A DNA stretch of 22,308 nt from CAIZIN01 sp964483025 (GCA_964483025.1 CAYZZT010000009.1:1-22308); one strand, 5' to 3'. Positions 1 through 7,492 are shown, numbered from the stretch's first letter. Notes: generated by a model not told the origin, from the letters alone. Program-made: numbers and translations.

Positions 1-308
1 ATAAAAAAGTGAGTATTCTCTGTTGGCTCCTCAAACATTTTAAGCATCGCATTTTGCGCCTGCACAGTTATGCCGTTTGTGCTTATTATAAAAATCCTCT
101 TCGAAGCTCCAAGCGACTTCATACTCTGCATTTCTTTTATCTTTCGGCTTTCATCAATACCCAAAGCCTCAAAATGAAAAACAGAAAAATCTGGATTGCC
201 GTTTATTACAATTCCAAATTTATTTAGAAACATATCCAAAAGCAAAGGAACTAAAGATTCCCTCTGCCCAGCGACCACATACGCATGATGATCAATTCTA
301 TTAAGCAT
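1..308 (-). CDS. holB: DNA polymerase III delta-prime-like clamp-loader subunit (partial, 3' end outside window)
   Basis: About 102 residues of the N-terminal part are visible, reading from an ATG at 308 leftwards off the window with no stop. The segment QNAMLKMFEEPTENTHFF is the hallmark of DnaX/HolB-type clamp-loader AAA domains (family form QNALLKTLEEPPEHT), preceded by a beta strand, RIFIIS. The usual P-loop position after HHAYVVAG reads QRES, so no Walker A is visible; this suits a non-ATP-binding delta-prime subunit better than DnaX. The subunit would help load the sliding clamp on DNA. It starts 3 nt after the mreB stop (TAA TTT ATG), so the two are probably co-transcribed, and unlike the first genes of units here it has no -10 box of its own. 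The choice between delta-prime and another small AAA protein is an inference from this fragment. Confidence 0.72.
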   Translation of the reverse strand, partial: MLNRIDHHAYVVAGQRESLVPLLLDMFLNKFGIVINGNPDFSVFHFEALGIDESRKIKEMQSMKSLGASKRIFIISTNGITVQAQNAMLKMFEEPTENTHFF

Positions 309-311
309 AAA

Positions 312-1325
312 TTACTTTTTTGCTAAAATACTTCTCTTATACAAGTCTAGGTGTTCAAGTGCAATGCCAGTACCCTTTGCCACACAGTACAATGCATCTT
401 TTGCAAGAATGGCTTTCACACCAGTTCGACGGAAAATAAGTTCAGGTAAGTTTCGAAGCATCGAAGAACCACCAGTCATAATTATACCTTGGTCGATAAT
501 GTCGGATGCTAGTTCTGGCGGAGTCTCTTGTAAAACATCTTTAATAGCTTTAATCATTTCTCGGAGCTCCTTACTCACAGCTTTCACAATTTCATTTGTT
601 TTAATTTCGGTCGAACGAGGAAGTCCTGTCAAAAAATCTCGCCCTTTCACCACAGCTGTTAGCTCCTCTTCCATAAACACAGCAGAGCCAATAGCAATTT
701 TAATTTGCTCAGAAGTCCTGTCACCAATAGCTAAATTAAAAGTTTTTTTAATATAATCAGCAATAGCAGAGTCAATTTTATTTCCAGCACATTTTACTGA
801 TGTTGAACACACAATACCTCCTAGCGATATCACAGCCACGTCGGTTGTGCCTCCACCAATATCTACAATCATATTTCCTTTTGCTTCGTGAATTGGAATA
901 CCCGCACCAATCGCAGCAAGAATTGGCTCCTTCACCACATAAGCATTTTTTGCACCAGCACGAATAGTAGCTTCTATCACAGCTCGCCTTTCTGTCGATG
1001 TTACTCCAGCAGGAACAGATACCATAACCTCAGGCTTGAAAAAATTAAACTTTGGAAGAGACTTATTTATATAATACCGAAGCATTGCCTCTGTCACACG
1101 ATAATCAGCAATCACCCCATCTTTCATTGGGCGATAAGCAATAATGTTGTCTGGCGTCTTTCCCACCATTTCTTTCGCCTCAATTCCCACAGCTAAAATT
1201 TTATTATCGATTTCAGATACAGCCACAACGGAGGGCTCATTTAACACAACGCCACTCCCAGGCAAAAAAACGAGAGTATTTGCAGTCCCTAAATCAATGC
1301 CAAGTTTTGGAGTAAAATATCCCAT
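312..1325 (-). CDS. mreB: Rod shape-determining protein MreB (actin-like)
   Basis: A 337-residue protein of normal MreB length. The actin-fold phosphate-1 motif LGIDLGTANT is at residues 8-17, PSVVAV follows at 31-36, and the phosphate-2 motif VDIGGGTTDVAVIS lies near residues 154-167. A GGSS adenosine-binding turn is near residue 285. MreB filaments under the inner face of the membrane guide peptidoglycan synthesis and set rod shape. It leads a unit with the delta-prime-like gene 3 nt downstream. Upstream there is a -35 TTGTAA, a 17-nt spacer and a -10 TAGTAT, with only 10 nt between the -10 and the ATG, so the mRNA has almost no leader. MreC/MreD are not adjacent. MreB and Mbl cannot be separated with certainty from sequence alone. 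Confidence 0.95.
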   Translation of the reverse strand: MGYFTPKLGIDLGTANTLVFLPGSGVVLNEPSVVAVSEIDNKILAVGIEAKEMVGKTPDNIIAYRPMKDGVIADYRVTEAMLRYYINKSLPKFNFFKPEVMVSVPAGVTSTERRAVIEATIRAGAKNAYVVKEPILAAIGAGIPIHEAKGNMIVDIGGGTTDVAVISLGGIVCSTSVKCAGNKIDSAIADYIKKTFNLAIGDRTSEQIKIAIGSAVFMEEELTAVVKGRDFLTGLPRSTEIKTNEIVKAVSKELREMIKAIKDVLQETPPELASDIIDQGIIMTGGSSMLRNLPELIFRRTGVKAILAKDALYCVAKGTGIALEHLDLYKRSILAKK

Positions 1326-1335
1326 ACGTCGCCCT

Positions 1336-1364
1336 ATACTACTATCTTTTGGTAGGTTTTACAA
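1336..1364 (-). promoter_or_regulatory. mreB promoter
   Basis: On the minus strand, -35 TTGTAA (1359-1364), a 17-nt spacer and -10 TAGTAT (1336-1341). The -10 lies 10 nt before the mreB ATG, predicting a leader of about 3-4 nt. Confidence 0.6.
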
Positions 1365-1393
1365 ACGGGAAAATATGTCAAAATTCATAACTC

Positions 1394-1408
1394 AAAAGTC
1401 AGACTTTT
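1394..1408. repeat. Short perfect palindrome between the 634-residue gene and mreB
   Basis: AAAAGTC, one central A, GACTTTT. It lies upstream of the mreB -35 region (1359-1364) and downstream of the 634-residue gene's stop. It could be a regulator site or a weak terminator, but nothing else supports either role. Confidence 0.3.
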
Positions 1409-1485
1409 AAGTCAAAACTAAAAACATAAAAACTCCACAGTATGCAAAGTTCTAAATCCGAAGAAAGATAACTAAATACTAAGTT

Positions 1486-3390
1486 CTAGCGGGATAGAAA
1501 AACAAATCTCTTACCCCTTGGCCACTCACTTTCAGGCATACCAGAAACATCATCAATCCACGGTCCATTATCGTTACGTTGAACAGCAAATAACTTCTCG
1601 AGGAGCTCGCGACTACGAATAAATTCCATAGCAATTATAAACTCTTCAGAATCGAGTTGGTTTTCATGTTGTAAACAAAGATATAGTCCCACTTCTGCAG
1701 GACAAAGTTCTAATCCGAATTCTAGAGCTCTTGCGTATATATCCTTTAATTCAGTACCTGTTTTCAAGCCGAGTTGAGCGACTGAAAATGATACAAGCTT
1801 ATATCGTTTATTTTCTTTACTAAATTCTATTTGGTTAATAACATCTCGCGCATAAAGAGATGCATAGACACCTTTTCCTTTCAATCTTTCTTCTACGTTT
1901 TCTTCCGTTAGAGTTGAGTCTGTTTCTAAATCAAATTTTAATATCTTTTTATTTGGGAAGGATTCATATAAAAGTGTAAGGTTTTGATACTGTTTGACCT
2001 TTTGATATATAGCTGTGTTCCACTTTCCAATATATGCTTTCGTTTTTTCATTTACTTCACTTACATCTGTGGCAATTTGAGTTTTTTCACATCCGAAAAG
2101 GATTGATAAATCTTCCTTAACACTTCTTTCGTTTCGTATTTCTTCAATTCTTGGATCATCATCATAACCAAAGCCTTCGATTTTAGAATTGACCTCATAA
2201 AGGAATTCTAGTTCGTCTTTTGAGAGTTGTGTGCCTGCCTTCGTTTTCTTCTCGATTTCTGTCATCCTCTTCATATCTTCTGACTTCTTCTTGTATTTAT
2301 CTGCTTCAGGACCGAATTCCGAAAGTTTGTTTTCAAGAATTTCATTCATTTGAGGTTCAAGAGCTTGGTGTTGAAGAATACCACGGACTTCGCCAATTTG
2401 ATTTTGCCCGTTCATTCTAATAGCGATACGAGGTTGAGTCGGCTCATTGTTTGAATTGTATGTGTAATATACATAAAAGTCTCCCTGTCTTATTTGTGTT
2501 TCGGATGTTGATCTTCCTGCTGTACACCAGCCTGTACCTTTACCTTCTAGAGATTTGTAAAGTTTGTCGGCGTCTTTATTGTTTCCTTGAGAATATTTAA
2601 TCCATTCTCCACGAATTTCTTCCTTACCTTCCATAGAAGCAGAAAGAGATTTGGTGATTAGTTCTGCATAGTGCTTTGGAAAGCTTTTTAAGAATTCCTT
2701 TTGTATATCTTTGTCTATCTTTAATATTCTACTGTCTTCTGCTACCTTTTCGTATATATCACAAATTTGAGCAAGGGGTTCTCTATATACATCGGGGTAT
2801 GGAGCCACTGTGGTAGCTGTGCGGTCTTTGAATTTTCCTAGAGATTTGTCGAATTGAGAAAGTTTTGTAATGTTTTGGAATACAAAGTACTTAAACCAAG
2901 TTGGATATACAGCGTCTTCACTGCTTAGGTAGTCTATCCAGTTATCAAGAGAATGTGTTTGATCTTTAATGACTGTTTCGATCATCTGCTTTCGCATGTC
3001 TTCTGGGATTTCCTGTGCATTGATTCCCTGCTCTCTTGCAACTTGTTGTTGGAGTTCGAAATATGATTCAGGAACTTCTTCGGGTTTTATGATGAAAACA
3101 TCATAAATGTAGGGTTTTAGAAGTTTTAGGTTTCTTGTGCGTACTCTTGCATCTGGATTTAGGAAGATCTTTTCCATTCTATCCATGAATATGTTTATTC
3201 TCTCTGTGGGGTCATTTGGGATTTTGATATTGAAAAGCTCTGGGTCGATTGGTTCACCTGTTTCTTCTTCTATTTCTCGAGCGGTTTGTAGGGCGCGAGA
3301 GTTTAGGCGTTCTTGGCGGGAGACGGAGTCTTCCACCACTTCAGATTTCTGAAGCTCTGGGATTTTGATGTGTAAAGGGTGTTTTTCCAT
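1486..3390 (-). CDS. Large protein of unknown function with a GTGWCTA motif
   Basis: A 634-residue, charged, apparently soluble protein with no signal peptide or membrane segment. I do not recognise a named family. The most striking part is GTGWCTA at residues 285-291, then FYVYYTYN at 305-312 and PRIAIRM at 320-326. This W-C-T/S-A block followed by an aromatic strand resembles a domain seen in some phage and PcfJ-like proteins; that comparison is from memory and weak. The N-terminal third is rich in Glu/Lys and helical, and residues 350-420 look like a coiled coil. The last 100 residues are helical and acidic-aromatic. A TAAAAT -10 box lies 9 nt before the ATG, so the gene is likely transcribed alone with a minimal leader. 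The next gene on this strand (mreB) is 160 bp away, so there is no strong operon evidence. Confidence 0.8.
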   Translation of the reverse strand: MEKHPLHIKIPELQKSEVVEDSVSRQERLNSRALQTAREIEEETGEPIDPELFNIKIPNDPTERINIFMDRMEKIFLNPDARVRTRNLKLLKPYIYDVFIIKPEEVPESYFELQQQVAREQGINAQEIPEDMRKQMIETVIKDQTHSLDNWIDYLSSEDAVYPTWFKYFVFQNITKLSQFDKSLGKFKDRTATTVAPYPDVYREPLAQICDIYEKVAEDSRILKIDKDIQKEFLKSFPKHYAELITKSLSASMEGKEEIRGEWIKYSQGNNKDADKLYKSLEGKGTGWCTAGRSTSETQIRQGDFYVYYTYNSNNEPTQPRIAIRMNGQNQIGEVRGILQHQALEPQMNEILENKLSEFGPEADKYKKKSEDMKRMTEIEKKTKAGTQLSKDELEFLYEVNSKIEGFGYDDDPRIEEIRNERSVKEDLSILFGCEKTQIATDVSEVNEKTKAYIGKWNTAIYQKVKQYQNLTLLYESFPNKKILKFDLETDSTLTEENVEERLKGKGVYASLYARDVINQIEFSKENKRYKLVSFSVAQLGLKTGTELKDIYARALEFGLELCPAEVGLYLCLQHENQLDSEEFIIAMEFIRSRELLEKLFAVQRNDNGPWIDDVSGMPESEWPRGKRFVFLSR

Positions 3391-3429
3391 ATGGGTATTA
3401 TTTTACAGTATTTTAAATATATTAACAGC

Positions 3430-3457
3430 CTGTATTCGGCGTACTCGCCGGATACAG
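3430..3457. repeat. 12-bp stem hairpin
   Basis: CTGTATTCGGCG, loop TACT, CGCCGGATACAG: eleven Watson-Crick pairs plus one T-G wobble. It lies just upstream of the 634-residue gene's promoter, in non-coding DNA. Its role is unknown. Confidence 0.5.
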
Positions 3458-3500
3458 CCCGCCACCTACAAAAACCGCCGACTTAAGAACAGTCTAAACA

Positions 3501-3627
3501 CAATCTCGTTGAAGCTGTAACTTTGGGAGGGGGTTTGACGAGCGACGGCGAGGAAACTTCAGGATTTTTTAAGCTTCAAAAAATCCGTACCCGAGGAAAG
3601 TTATAGCGAAAAAGAGATTGTTTTTTT
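3501..3627 (+). ncRNA. Candidate structured RNA ending in a U-run
   Basis: The ends pair in a segmented long stem: CAATCTC (3501-3507) with GAGATTG (3614-3620), GCT (3514-3516) with AGC (3605-3607), and TAACTTT (3518-3524) with AAAGTTA (3597-3603), separated by a 6x6 internal loop and a 1x1 mismatch. Seven T residues follow directly (3621-3627), as at an intrinsic terminator. Inside are two hairpins: GTTT...AAAC (3533-3557), enclosing a small GC/GC stem with a GACG loop, and GGATTTTTT...AAAAAATCC (3562-3586). The GACG loop followed by GAGG and an A/T hairpin recalls the modules at 11191, 20537 and 21197. No promoter was clear. The overall long-hairpin shape would allow a 6S-like regulator, but I cannot assign it. 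Confidence 0.45.
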
Positions 3628-3660
3628 AAAAATCTTAAAAAACTCCAAATAATTTTGTAG

Positions 3661-3688
3661 ACTGGATTCCTGCCTCCGCAGGAATGAC
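3661..3688 (-). repeat. dRS3-like short palindromic repeat, copy 1
   Basis: Read on the minus strand it has the form GTCATTCC, GC-rich palindrome TGCGGAGGCA, GGAATCCAGT. This resembles the Neisseria dRS3-type ATTCC...GGAAT element found between genes in many bacteria. It lies just before the priA-like promoter. Confidence 0.65.
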
Positions 3689-3731
3689 AAAAAACAGCCT
3701 CAAACAACCGCAGGCAGTACTCTGCCATTTG

Positions 3732-3740
3732 TGCTAAAAT
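3732..3740 (+). promoter_or_regulatory. Extended -10 promoter of the priA-like gene
   Basis: TGCTAAAAT, an extended -10 (TGn plus TAAAAT). It is followed by 7 nt and then ATG at 3748, so transcription should begin at or next to the start codon. This box decides the start: an in-frame ATG at 3739 overlaps the -10 itself and cannot lie in the mRNA. Confidence 0.6.
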
Positions 3741-3747
3741 GAGCTTA

Positions 3748-5718
3748 ATGTACAAGGTTGACGTACTACCGATTACAAAAAGTGCCATTAAAGACTCTTT
3801 GTCTTATTTCTCTTCAGTATTGATCCCTGAAGGTTCTTTGATATCTGTCCCAATTCGGAGTAAAGAGGCACCCGCCCTTGTAATAAGTTGTAATTCTGCG
3901 CATGAAGATAAGACAATGTTAAAGGAACTTCCCTATACTCTAAAAAAATTAAATAAAACAAAAAGTAAAAATTTATTTAGAAAAGAATTTGTAGAGGCCG
4001 CAAAAAATACTGCATACTATCATGCCACTTTTACAGGACAAACACTTTCCGCAATAATTCCACAAATAATTCTTGAAAATTCTGACAAGATAACGGAAAT
4101 TAACCTTCCAAACTTTTTGTCATCACATTGTTTGGATACAAACAATGTCACAGAGGAAAATGACAAAAACTTAGTAGCGCAAGCCTATAAAGAACCATAT
4201 CTCCTTCAAGCACCAGACTCCGATCGCTTCGCAGATTATAAAAGCTTAATCCGAGAATCTTTTGCGAAGAAAAAATCTATATTCTTTTGTGTACCAACTT
4301 CCGAGGACACAAGAAAAGCTGGAGAAAAATTAGAAAAAGGAATTGAAAAATATACTTATATACTCGATGGTTCACTTAGTAAAAAAGAACTCATATCTTT
4401 ATGGAATAAGGCACTCACAAATGTACATCCCGTACTAATCATTGGAACAGCGATGTTTCTTTCTTTGCCTAGAATAGACATTGGTACAATAATCATTGAA
4501 AAAGAATCCTCAAGAAGCTACAAGACAATCACAAGGCCATATATTGATATACGTATTTTTGCAGAAAAATATTCAAAGCTAATAAATGCTCGCCTTATAT
4601 TTGGGGATATAATTTTACGAACAGAAACAATTAAAAGGTTTTATGACCATGAATTAATAGAATACACTCCCCTTAAATGGCGTTCCCTTACCACAGCAGA
4701 AACTTCTCTTGTCGATATGCGACAATATAAAAAGGAGGATAATGTTTTAGTTTCAAAAGATAAAAGCTTTAGAATTTTTAGTGAGGAAGCACTTGATATC
4801 TTTTCGTATTTAAAAGAAAATAATTCACAATGTTTTGTATATTGTGCGCGAAGAGGGCTTTCACCACAAGTTGTGTGTAATGACTGTGGTAGCACGGTTA
4901 CTTGCAATAGATGTAGTACCCCTATTGTTTTACATGAAGGCAATGACGAAATTAATAATTTTTTCCTTTGTCACACTTGCGGAGAAAAAAGACATGCAAA
5001 AGAAATTTGTAAAAATTGCACGAGCTGGAATTTAATAAAATTAGGCATTGGAATTGAAGCAGTTGAAAAAGAAATTAGTAAAAATTTTCCTAATTTAAAT
5101 ATTTTTCGAATTGATCTCGATTCTGTTAAAAATCACAAAAAAGCAAAGGCTGTGGCAAACGAATTTTATAAAACTCCGGGCTCCATACTTATTGGAACTG
5201 AAATGGCTATATTATATCTAGATGATCCTATTGAAAACACTGTGGTAGCTTCCATTGATAGTCTTTTTGCTATTCCAGACTTTCGTGGAAATGAAAAAAT
5301 AATGAATATACTTTTGAAAATGCGCCAGCTTTCACAGAATAATTTTCTAGTGCAGACTCGCTCTATAGATGAACCAGTTTTTGAATACGCAATTCGCGGA
5401 AATATTGCAGATTTTTATAAAAGTGAAATTGCAGAGCGAGAACAGTTTGCTTACCCACCTTTTGTTACACTTGTAAAAATTACATATCAAGGCAGACGAG
5501 AAGAAGTACTTCTCGAAATGAAAAACTTAAAAGCATTTCTTGCTCCATATATGGTGCAAATATTTCCCGCTTTTATTGAAACAGTGAGAGGTAAATATGT
5601 GATGCACGCACTTATCAAGGCGGATAAAAAAACATGGCCAGATGAAACCCTTGTCAAAAAACTCCAAAGTCTACCTCCGCATTTTGTAGTAAAAATAGAT
5701 CCCGACAACTTGTTGTAG
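3748..5718 (+). CDS. priA: PriA-like primosomal protein N' with lost helicase motifs
   Basis: 656 residues from ATG 3748. Numbering from the in-frame ATG at 3739, the PriA layout is recognisable: an N-terminal DNA-binding domain, two RecA-like domains, and between them a zinc domain with all eight cysteines (C380, C383, C389, C392, C411, C414, C424, C427) after YCARRGLSPQ. PriA normally reloads the replisome at stalled forks. Here the ATPase motifs have gone. The Walker A position (155-166) reads LLQAPDSDRFAD instead of a GVTGSGKTE-type loop, the DEEH box reads EKES (254-257), motif III GSATPS reads GDIILR (289-294), and the motif VI AGRAGR region reads MRQLSQ (528-533). GTEM and IPDFRG survive as fold landmarks. 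It is probably a non-helicase structural or DNA-binding PriA derivative. The reading frame is intact over its whole length, arguing against a decaying pseudogene. Confidence 0.85.
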   Translation: MYKVDVLPITKSAIKDSLSYFSSVLIPEGSLISVPIRSKEAPALVISCNSAHEDKTMLKELPYTLKKLNKTKSKNLFRKEFVEAAKNTAYYHATFTGQTLSAIIPQIILENSDKITEINLPNFLSSHCLDTNNVTEENDKNLVAQAYKEPYLLQAPDSDRFADYKSLIRESFAKKKSIFFCVPTSEDTRKAGEKLEKGIEKYTYILDGSLSKKELISLWNKALTNVHPVLIIGTAMFLSLPRIDIGTIIIEKESSRSYKTITRPYIDIRIFAEKYSKLINARLIFGDIILRTETIKRFYDHELIEYTPLKWRSLTTAETSLVDMRQYKKEDNVLVSKDKSFRIFSEEALDIFSYLKENNSQCFVYCARRGLSPQVVCNDCGSTVTCNRCSTPIVLHEGNDEINNFFLCHTCGEKRHAKEICKNCTSWNLIKLGIGIEAVEKEISKNFPNLNIFRIDLDSVKNHKKAKAVANEFYKTPGSILIGTEMAILYLDDPIENTVVASIDSLFAIPDFRGNEKIMNILLKMRQLSQNNFLVQTRSIDEPVFEYAIRGNIADFYKSEIAEREQFAYPPFVTLVKITYQGRREEVLLEMKNLKAFLAPYMVQIFPAFIETVRGKYVMHALIKADKKTWPDETLVKKLQSLPPHFVVKIDPDNLL

Positions 5719-5737
5719 CTTACCCTGACCCCGTATT

Positions 5738-5764
5738 GTCATCCTCGCGAATGCGGGGATCCAG
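5738..5764 (+). repeat. dRS3-like short palindromic repeat, copy 2
   Basis: GTCATCCTCGCGAATG followed by CGGGGATCCAG. It lies 20 bp after the priA-like stop and may double as a transcription end, but no U-run follows. Confidence 0.65.
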
Positions 5765-5819
5765 GCTAATGTTATTTTGATATTTTTGGGATATTGCCCG
5801 CTATATTAAATAACCGTTC

Positions 5820-5940
5820 AAGCATTACTTTCCCCGACCACTCATCACCCTGCGGTTCTTCGTTTCGGCTTCGGCACAAACTTTTTGATTACAAAAAGAC
5901 CATGCTTTGTGCCTGCAGATGCTCGGGTAAAGTAACGCTT
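5820..5940. other. Long imperfect inverted-repeat structure, possible RNA
   Basis: The outer arms 5820-5837 and 5923-5940 match at 16 of 18 positions as inverted copies (AAGCATTACTTTCCCCGA against TCGGGTAAAGTAACGCTT). Inside, GGCACAAA (5873-5880) pairs with TTTGTGCC (5906-5913) and encloses CTTTTT-gattac-AAAAAG (5881-5898). Nested stems like this suggest a folded RNA or a palindromic element of about 120 bp. No promoter or coding sequence is evident and the strand is undetermined. The rest of the 5719-6120 gap holds one dRS3-like repeat, an A/T hairpin near 5985-6009 and the inverted repeat at 6025. Confidence 0.4.
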
Positions 5941-6024
5941 TCACTCTCACGTTTTAAGCAAAAGTTTATGATAAGTGGAGGGCTATATTTTTACGATTAC
6001 ATAAAAATACAGTCATTTTAATTG

Positions 6025-6066
6025 GCCCCACAAAAAACCCCTCTGCTCGGCTCTTTTTTGTGGGGC
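6025..6066. terminator. Inverted repeat, possible bidirectional terminator
   Basis: GCCCCACAAAAAA (6025-6037) pairs perfectly with TTTTTTGTGGGGC (6054-6066) around a 16-nt loop. It lies 54 bp beyond the stop of the minus-strand Fur-type gene, so termination of that gene is the likeliest role. The A/T tracts lie in the stem rather than after it, which is unusual. Confidence 0.45.
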
Positions 6067-6120
6067 GGAATGCAAATACCTACCCGGTAGTGAATTCTTT
6101 GCTAAGAATCTATCTCAAAT

Positions 6121-6534
6121 CTACTTACTGCACTTTTGACACAGACCAAATAACTCAAACGAGTGCGATTGAATAATTTTAAATTTTGAATTTTTGCCCA
6201 ATAATTCTTTCGACATTTCAGAAATTCTACAATCCTCAAATTTTTCTATATATCCACAATCAACACAAACAATATGATGATGGTGGCGATGATTTGAATA
6301 TTCATAATAGACAGAATCCCTCCTTAAATCTACCTTGTGGATAATTCCCTTTTTTTCAAATGAACCTAGGCTTCTATAAACAGTAACCGCATCGAGATTT
6401 TTACTTTTCAATATTTTTAAAACATACTCGGCATTTATTGGCTTACAATATCTTGAAAAAACCTCAAGAACCATAAGCCGTGTTGGCGTTGATTTTAATC
6501 CAAATGATTTTAAAACTTCTGATTCTTTTTTCAT
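6121..6534 (-). CDS. Fur-family metal-dependent repressor, probably Zur-like
   Basis: 137 residues, normal for Fur/Zur/PerR. The N-terminal winged helix includes TPTRLMVLEVF (16-26) and the recognition segment DAVTVYRSLGSFEKKGIIHKV (48-68). The C-terminal dimerisation and metal domain has RHHHHIVCVDCGYIEKFE (83-100), with the structural zinc cysteines C90/C93 and C132/C135, and SHSFELFGLC near the end. Such proteins bind an inverted repeat when loaded with metal. The gene is divergent from a ZIP transporter, with 63 bp between the two ATGs that contain a TGCAA-N5-TTGCA palindrome over both promoters, so it probably represses both genes. The ZIP partner favours zinc, hence Zur, but Fur and Mur cannot be excluded. 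Its -10 TATTAT lies 6 nt before the ATG, so the mRNA is probably leaderless. Confidence 0.92.
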   Translation of the reverse strand: MKKESEVLKSFGLKSTPTRLMVLEVFSRYCKPINAEYVLKILKSKNLDAVTVYRSLGSFEKKGIIHKVDLRRDSVYYEYSNHRHHHHIVCVDCGYIEKFEDCRISEMSKELLGKNSKFKIIQSHSFELFGLCQKCSK

Positions 6535-6540
6535 TATTAG

Positions 6541-6591
6541 ATAATATCACAAATGCAAATCACTTGCAATTAAAATAATAAGGTGTATTAT
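6541..6591. promoter_or_regulatory. Divergent promoters sharing one -35 and a Fur/Zur-type operator
   Basis: TTGCAA at 6564-6569 is its own reverse complement and can be the -35 in both directions. Rightwards, a 16-nt spacer leads to TATTAT (6586-6591), 6 nt before the ZIP ATG. Leftwards, a 17-nt spacer leads to TATTAT (6541-6546), 6 nt before the regulator's ATG. The palindrome TGCAA-ATCAC-TTGCA (6554-6568) overlies the shared -35, the expected place for a Fur-family repressor. Both transcripts would begin at the A of the start codon. Confidence 0.68.
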
Positions 6592-6597
6592 ATATAA

Positions 6598-7356
6598 ATG
6601 ATAATTTTATATTCGCTTATAAGCGTTGCTCTAGTAAGTTTATTTTCATTAGTAGGAGCTTTTACAATTAGTATTTCTGAGAAAAAACTCAAATCAATAA
6701 TTTTTGTTTTAGTTTCTTTGTCTGTTGGTGCTTTATTTGGTGACGCCTTCATACACCTCATTCCAGAAGCGCTTGAGGAAGCACAAAATCCTATTTTAGT
6801 TCCACTTTCAATACTAGCTGGTATTCTTTTCTTTTTTATATTAGAAAAATTTTTACATTGGCATCATGTTCACAATCATAATGAATGCACTCATGAATCT
6901 GATACCCCAAAATATGTGGGGCATCTCATTCTTGTATCTGATGGTATTCACAATCTCATAGATGGTATTCTCATTGGAGCAAGTTATATGATAAGCGTTG
7001 AGGTGGGTATTGCCACAACTATTGCAGTTATTCTTCACGAGATACCACAAGAGCTTGGCGATTTTGGTATATTGATACACGCTGGATTTAGCAGAGTCAA
7101 AGCACTTTTGTGGAATCTAATTTCTGCACTTACAGCATTTGTTGGTGTAATTATTGGAATTGGATTACCCCTTTTAACAAATTCGGCAGGGCCAATATTG
7201 GCCAGTGTGGCAGCGGGTGGTTTTATTTACATAGCAGGATCTGATTTAGTACCAGAACTCCACAAAACCAAAGAAATAAAAAAATCATTAATTCAACTCC
7301 TTGCTATTATTGTTGGAATTGGTCTTATGATAGCTTTGCTTTATATAGCAGAGTAA
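6598..7356 (+). CDS. ZIP-family divalent metal transporter
   Basis: 252 residues with about eight hydrophobic membrane segments. The signature helix IV motif HNLIDGILIG is at 118-127 and the helix V motif HEIPQELGDFGIL at 147-159; their His, Asp and Glu residues form the transport-site metal ligands of ZIP proteins. A His-rich loop, HWHHVHNHNE, sits at 87-96 before helix IV. It imports Zn2+ (possibly Fe2+ or Mn2+) across the cytoplasmic membrane. It is divergent from a Fur/Zur-type gene with an operator between them, suggesting induction under zinc shortage. AAGGTG lies 12 nt before the ATG, but the -10 box is only 6 nt away, so this may not be transcribed. Confidence 0.93.
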   Translation: MIILYSLISVALVSLFSLVGAFTISISEKKLKSIIFVLVSLSVGALFGDAFIHLIPEALEEAQNPILVPLSILAGILFFFILEKFLHWHHVHNHNECTHESDTPKYVGHLILVSDGIHNLIDGILIGASYMISVEVGIATTIAVILHEIPQELGDFGILIHAGFSRVKALLWNLISALTAFVGVIIGIGLPLLTNSAGPILASVAAGGFIYIAGSDLVPELHKTKEIKKSLIQLLAIIVGIGLMIALLYIAE

Positions 7357-7403
7357 CTTGAAGGCTAGAGTTGTGAACTATAGGTTAATTCATAAATAAA
7401 AAC

Positions 7404-7434
7404 TTGACAGAATTCATATTTATCTTAATATAAT
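7404..7434 (+). promoter_or_regulatory. Consensus promoter of unknown gene at 7493
   Basis: Perfect TTGACA (7404-7409) and perfect TATAAT (7429-7434) with a rather long 19-nt spacer. The predicted start of transcription near 7441 rules out the upstream in-frame TTG at 7436. The leader carries a hairpin, GGATGG-tattctg-CCATCC (7449-7467). Confidence 0.65.
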
Positions 7435-7492
7435 TTTGTATCAAGTCAGGATGGTATTCTGCCATCCCCTTCCAAATTCAAAATTACGCAAA

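Noticed and set aside
364..756. Plus-strand 130-codon frame inside mreB
   Set aside because: Antisense shadow of a clear MreB gene.
3739..3747. Upstream ATG for the priA-like gene
   Set aside because: It overlaps the extended -10 box, so it should not be in the transcript.
3576..3788. Minus-strand open frame of 70 codons
   Set aside because: It covers the structured RNA, a dRS3-like repeat and the priA-like gene start on the opposite strand.
5794..6021. Plus-strand open frame of 75 codons
   Set aside because: It lies inside the palindromic structure at 5820-5940 and has no recognisable protein features.
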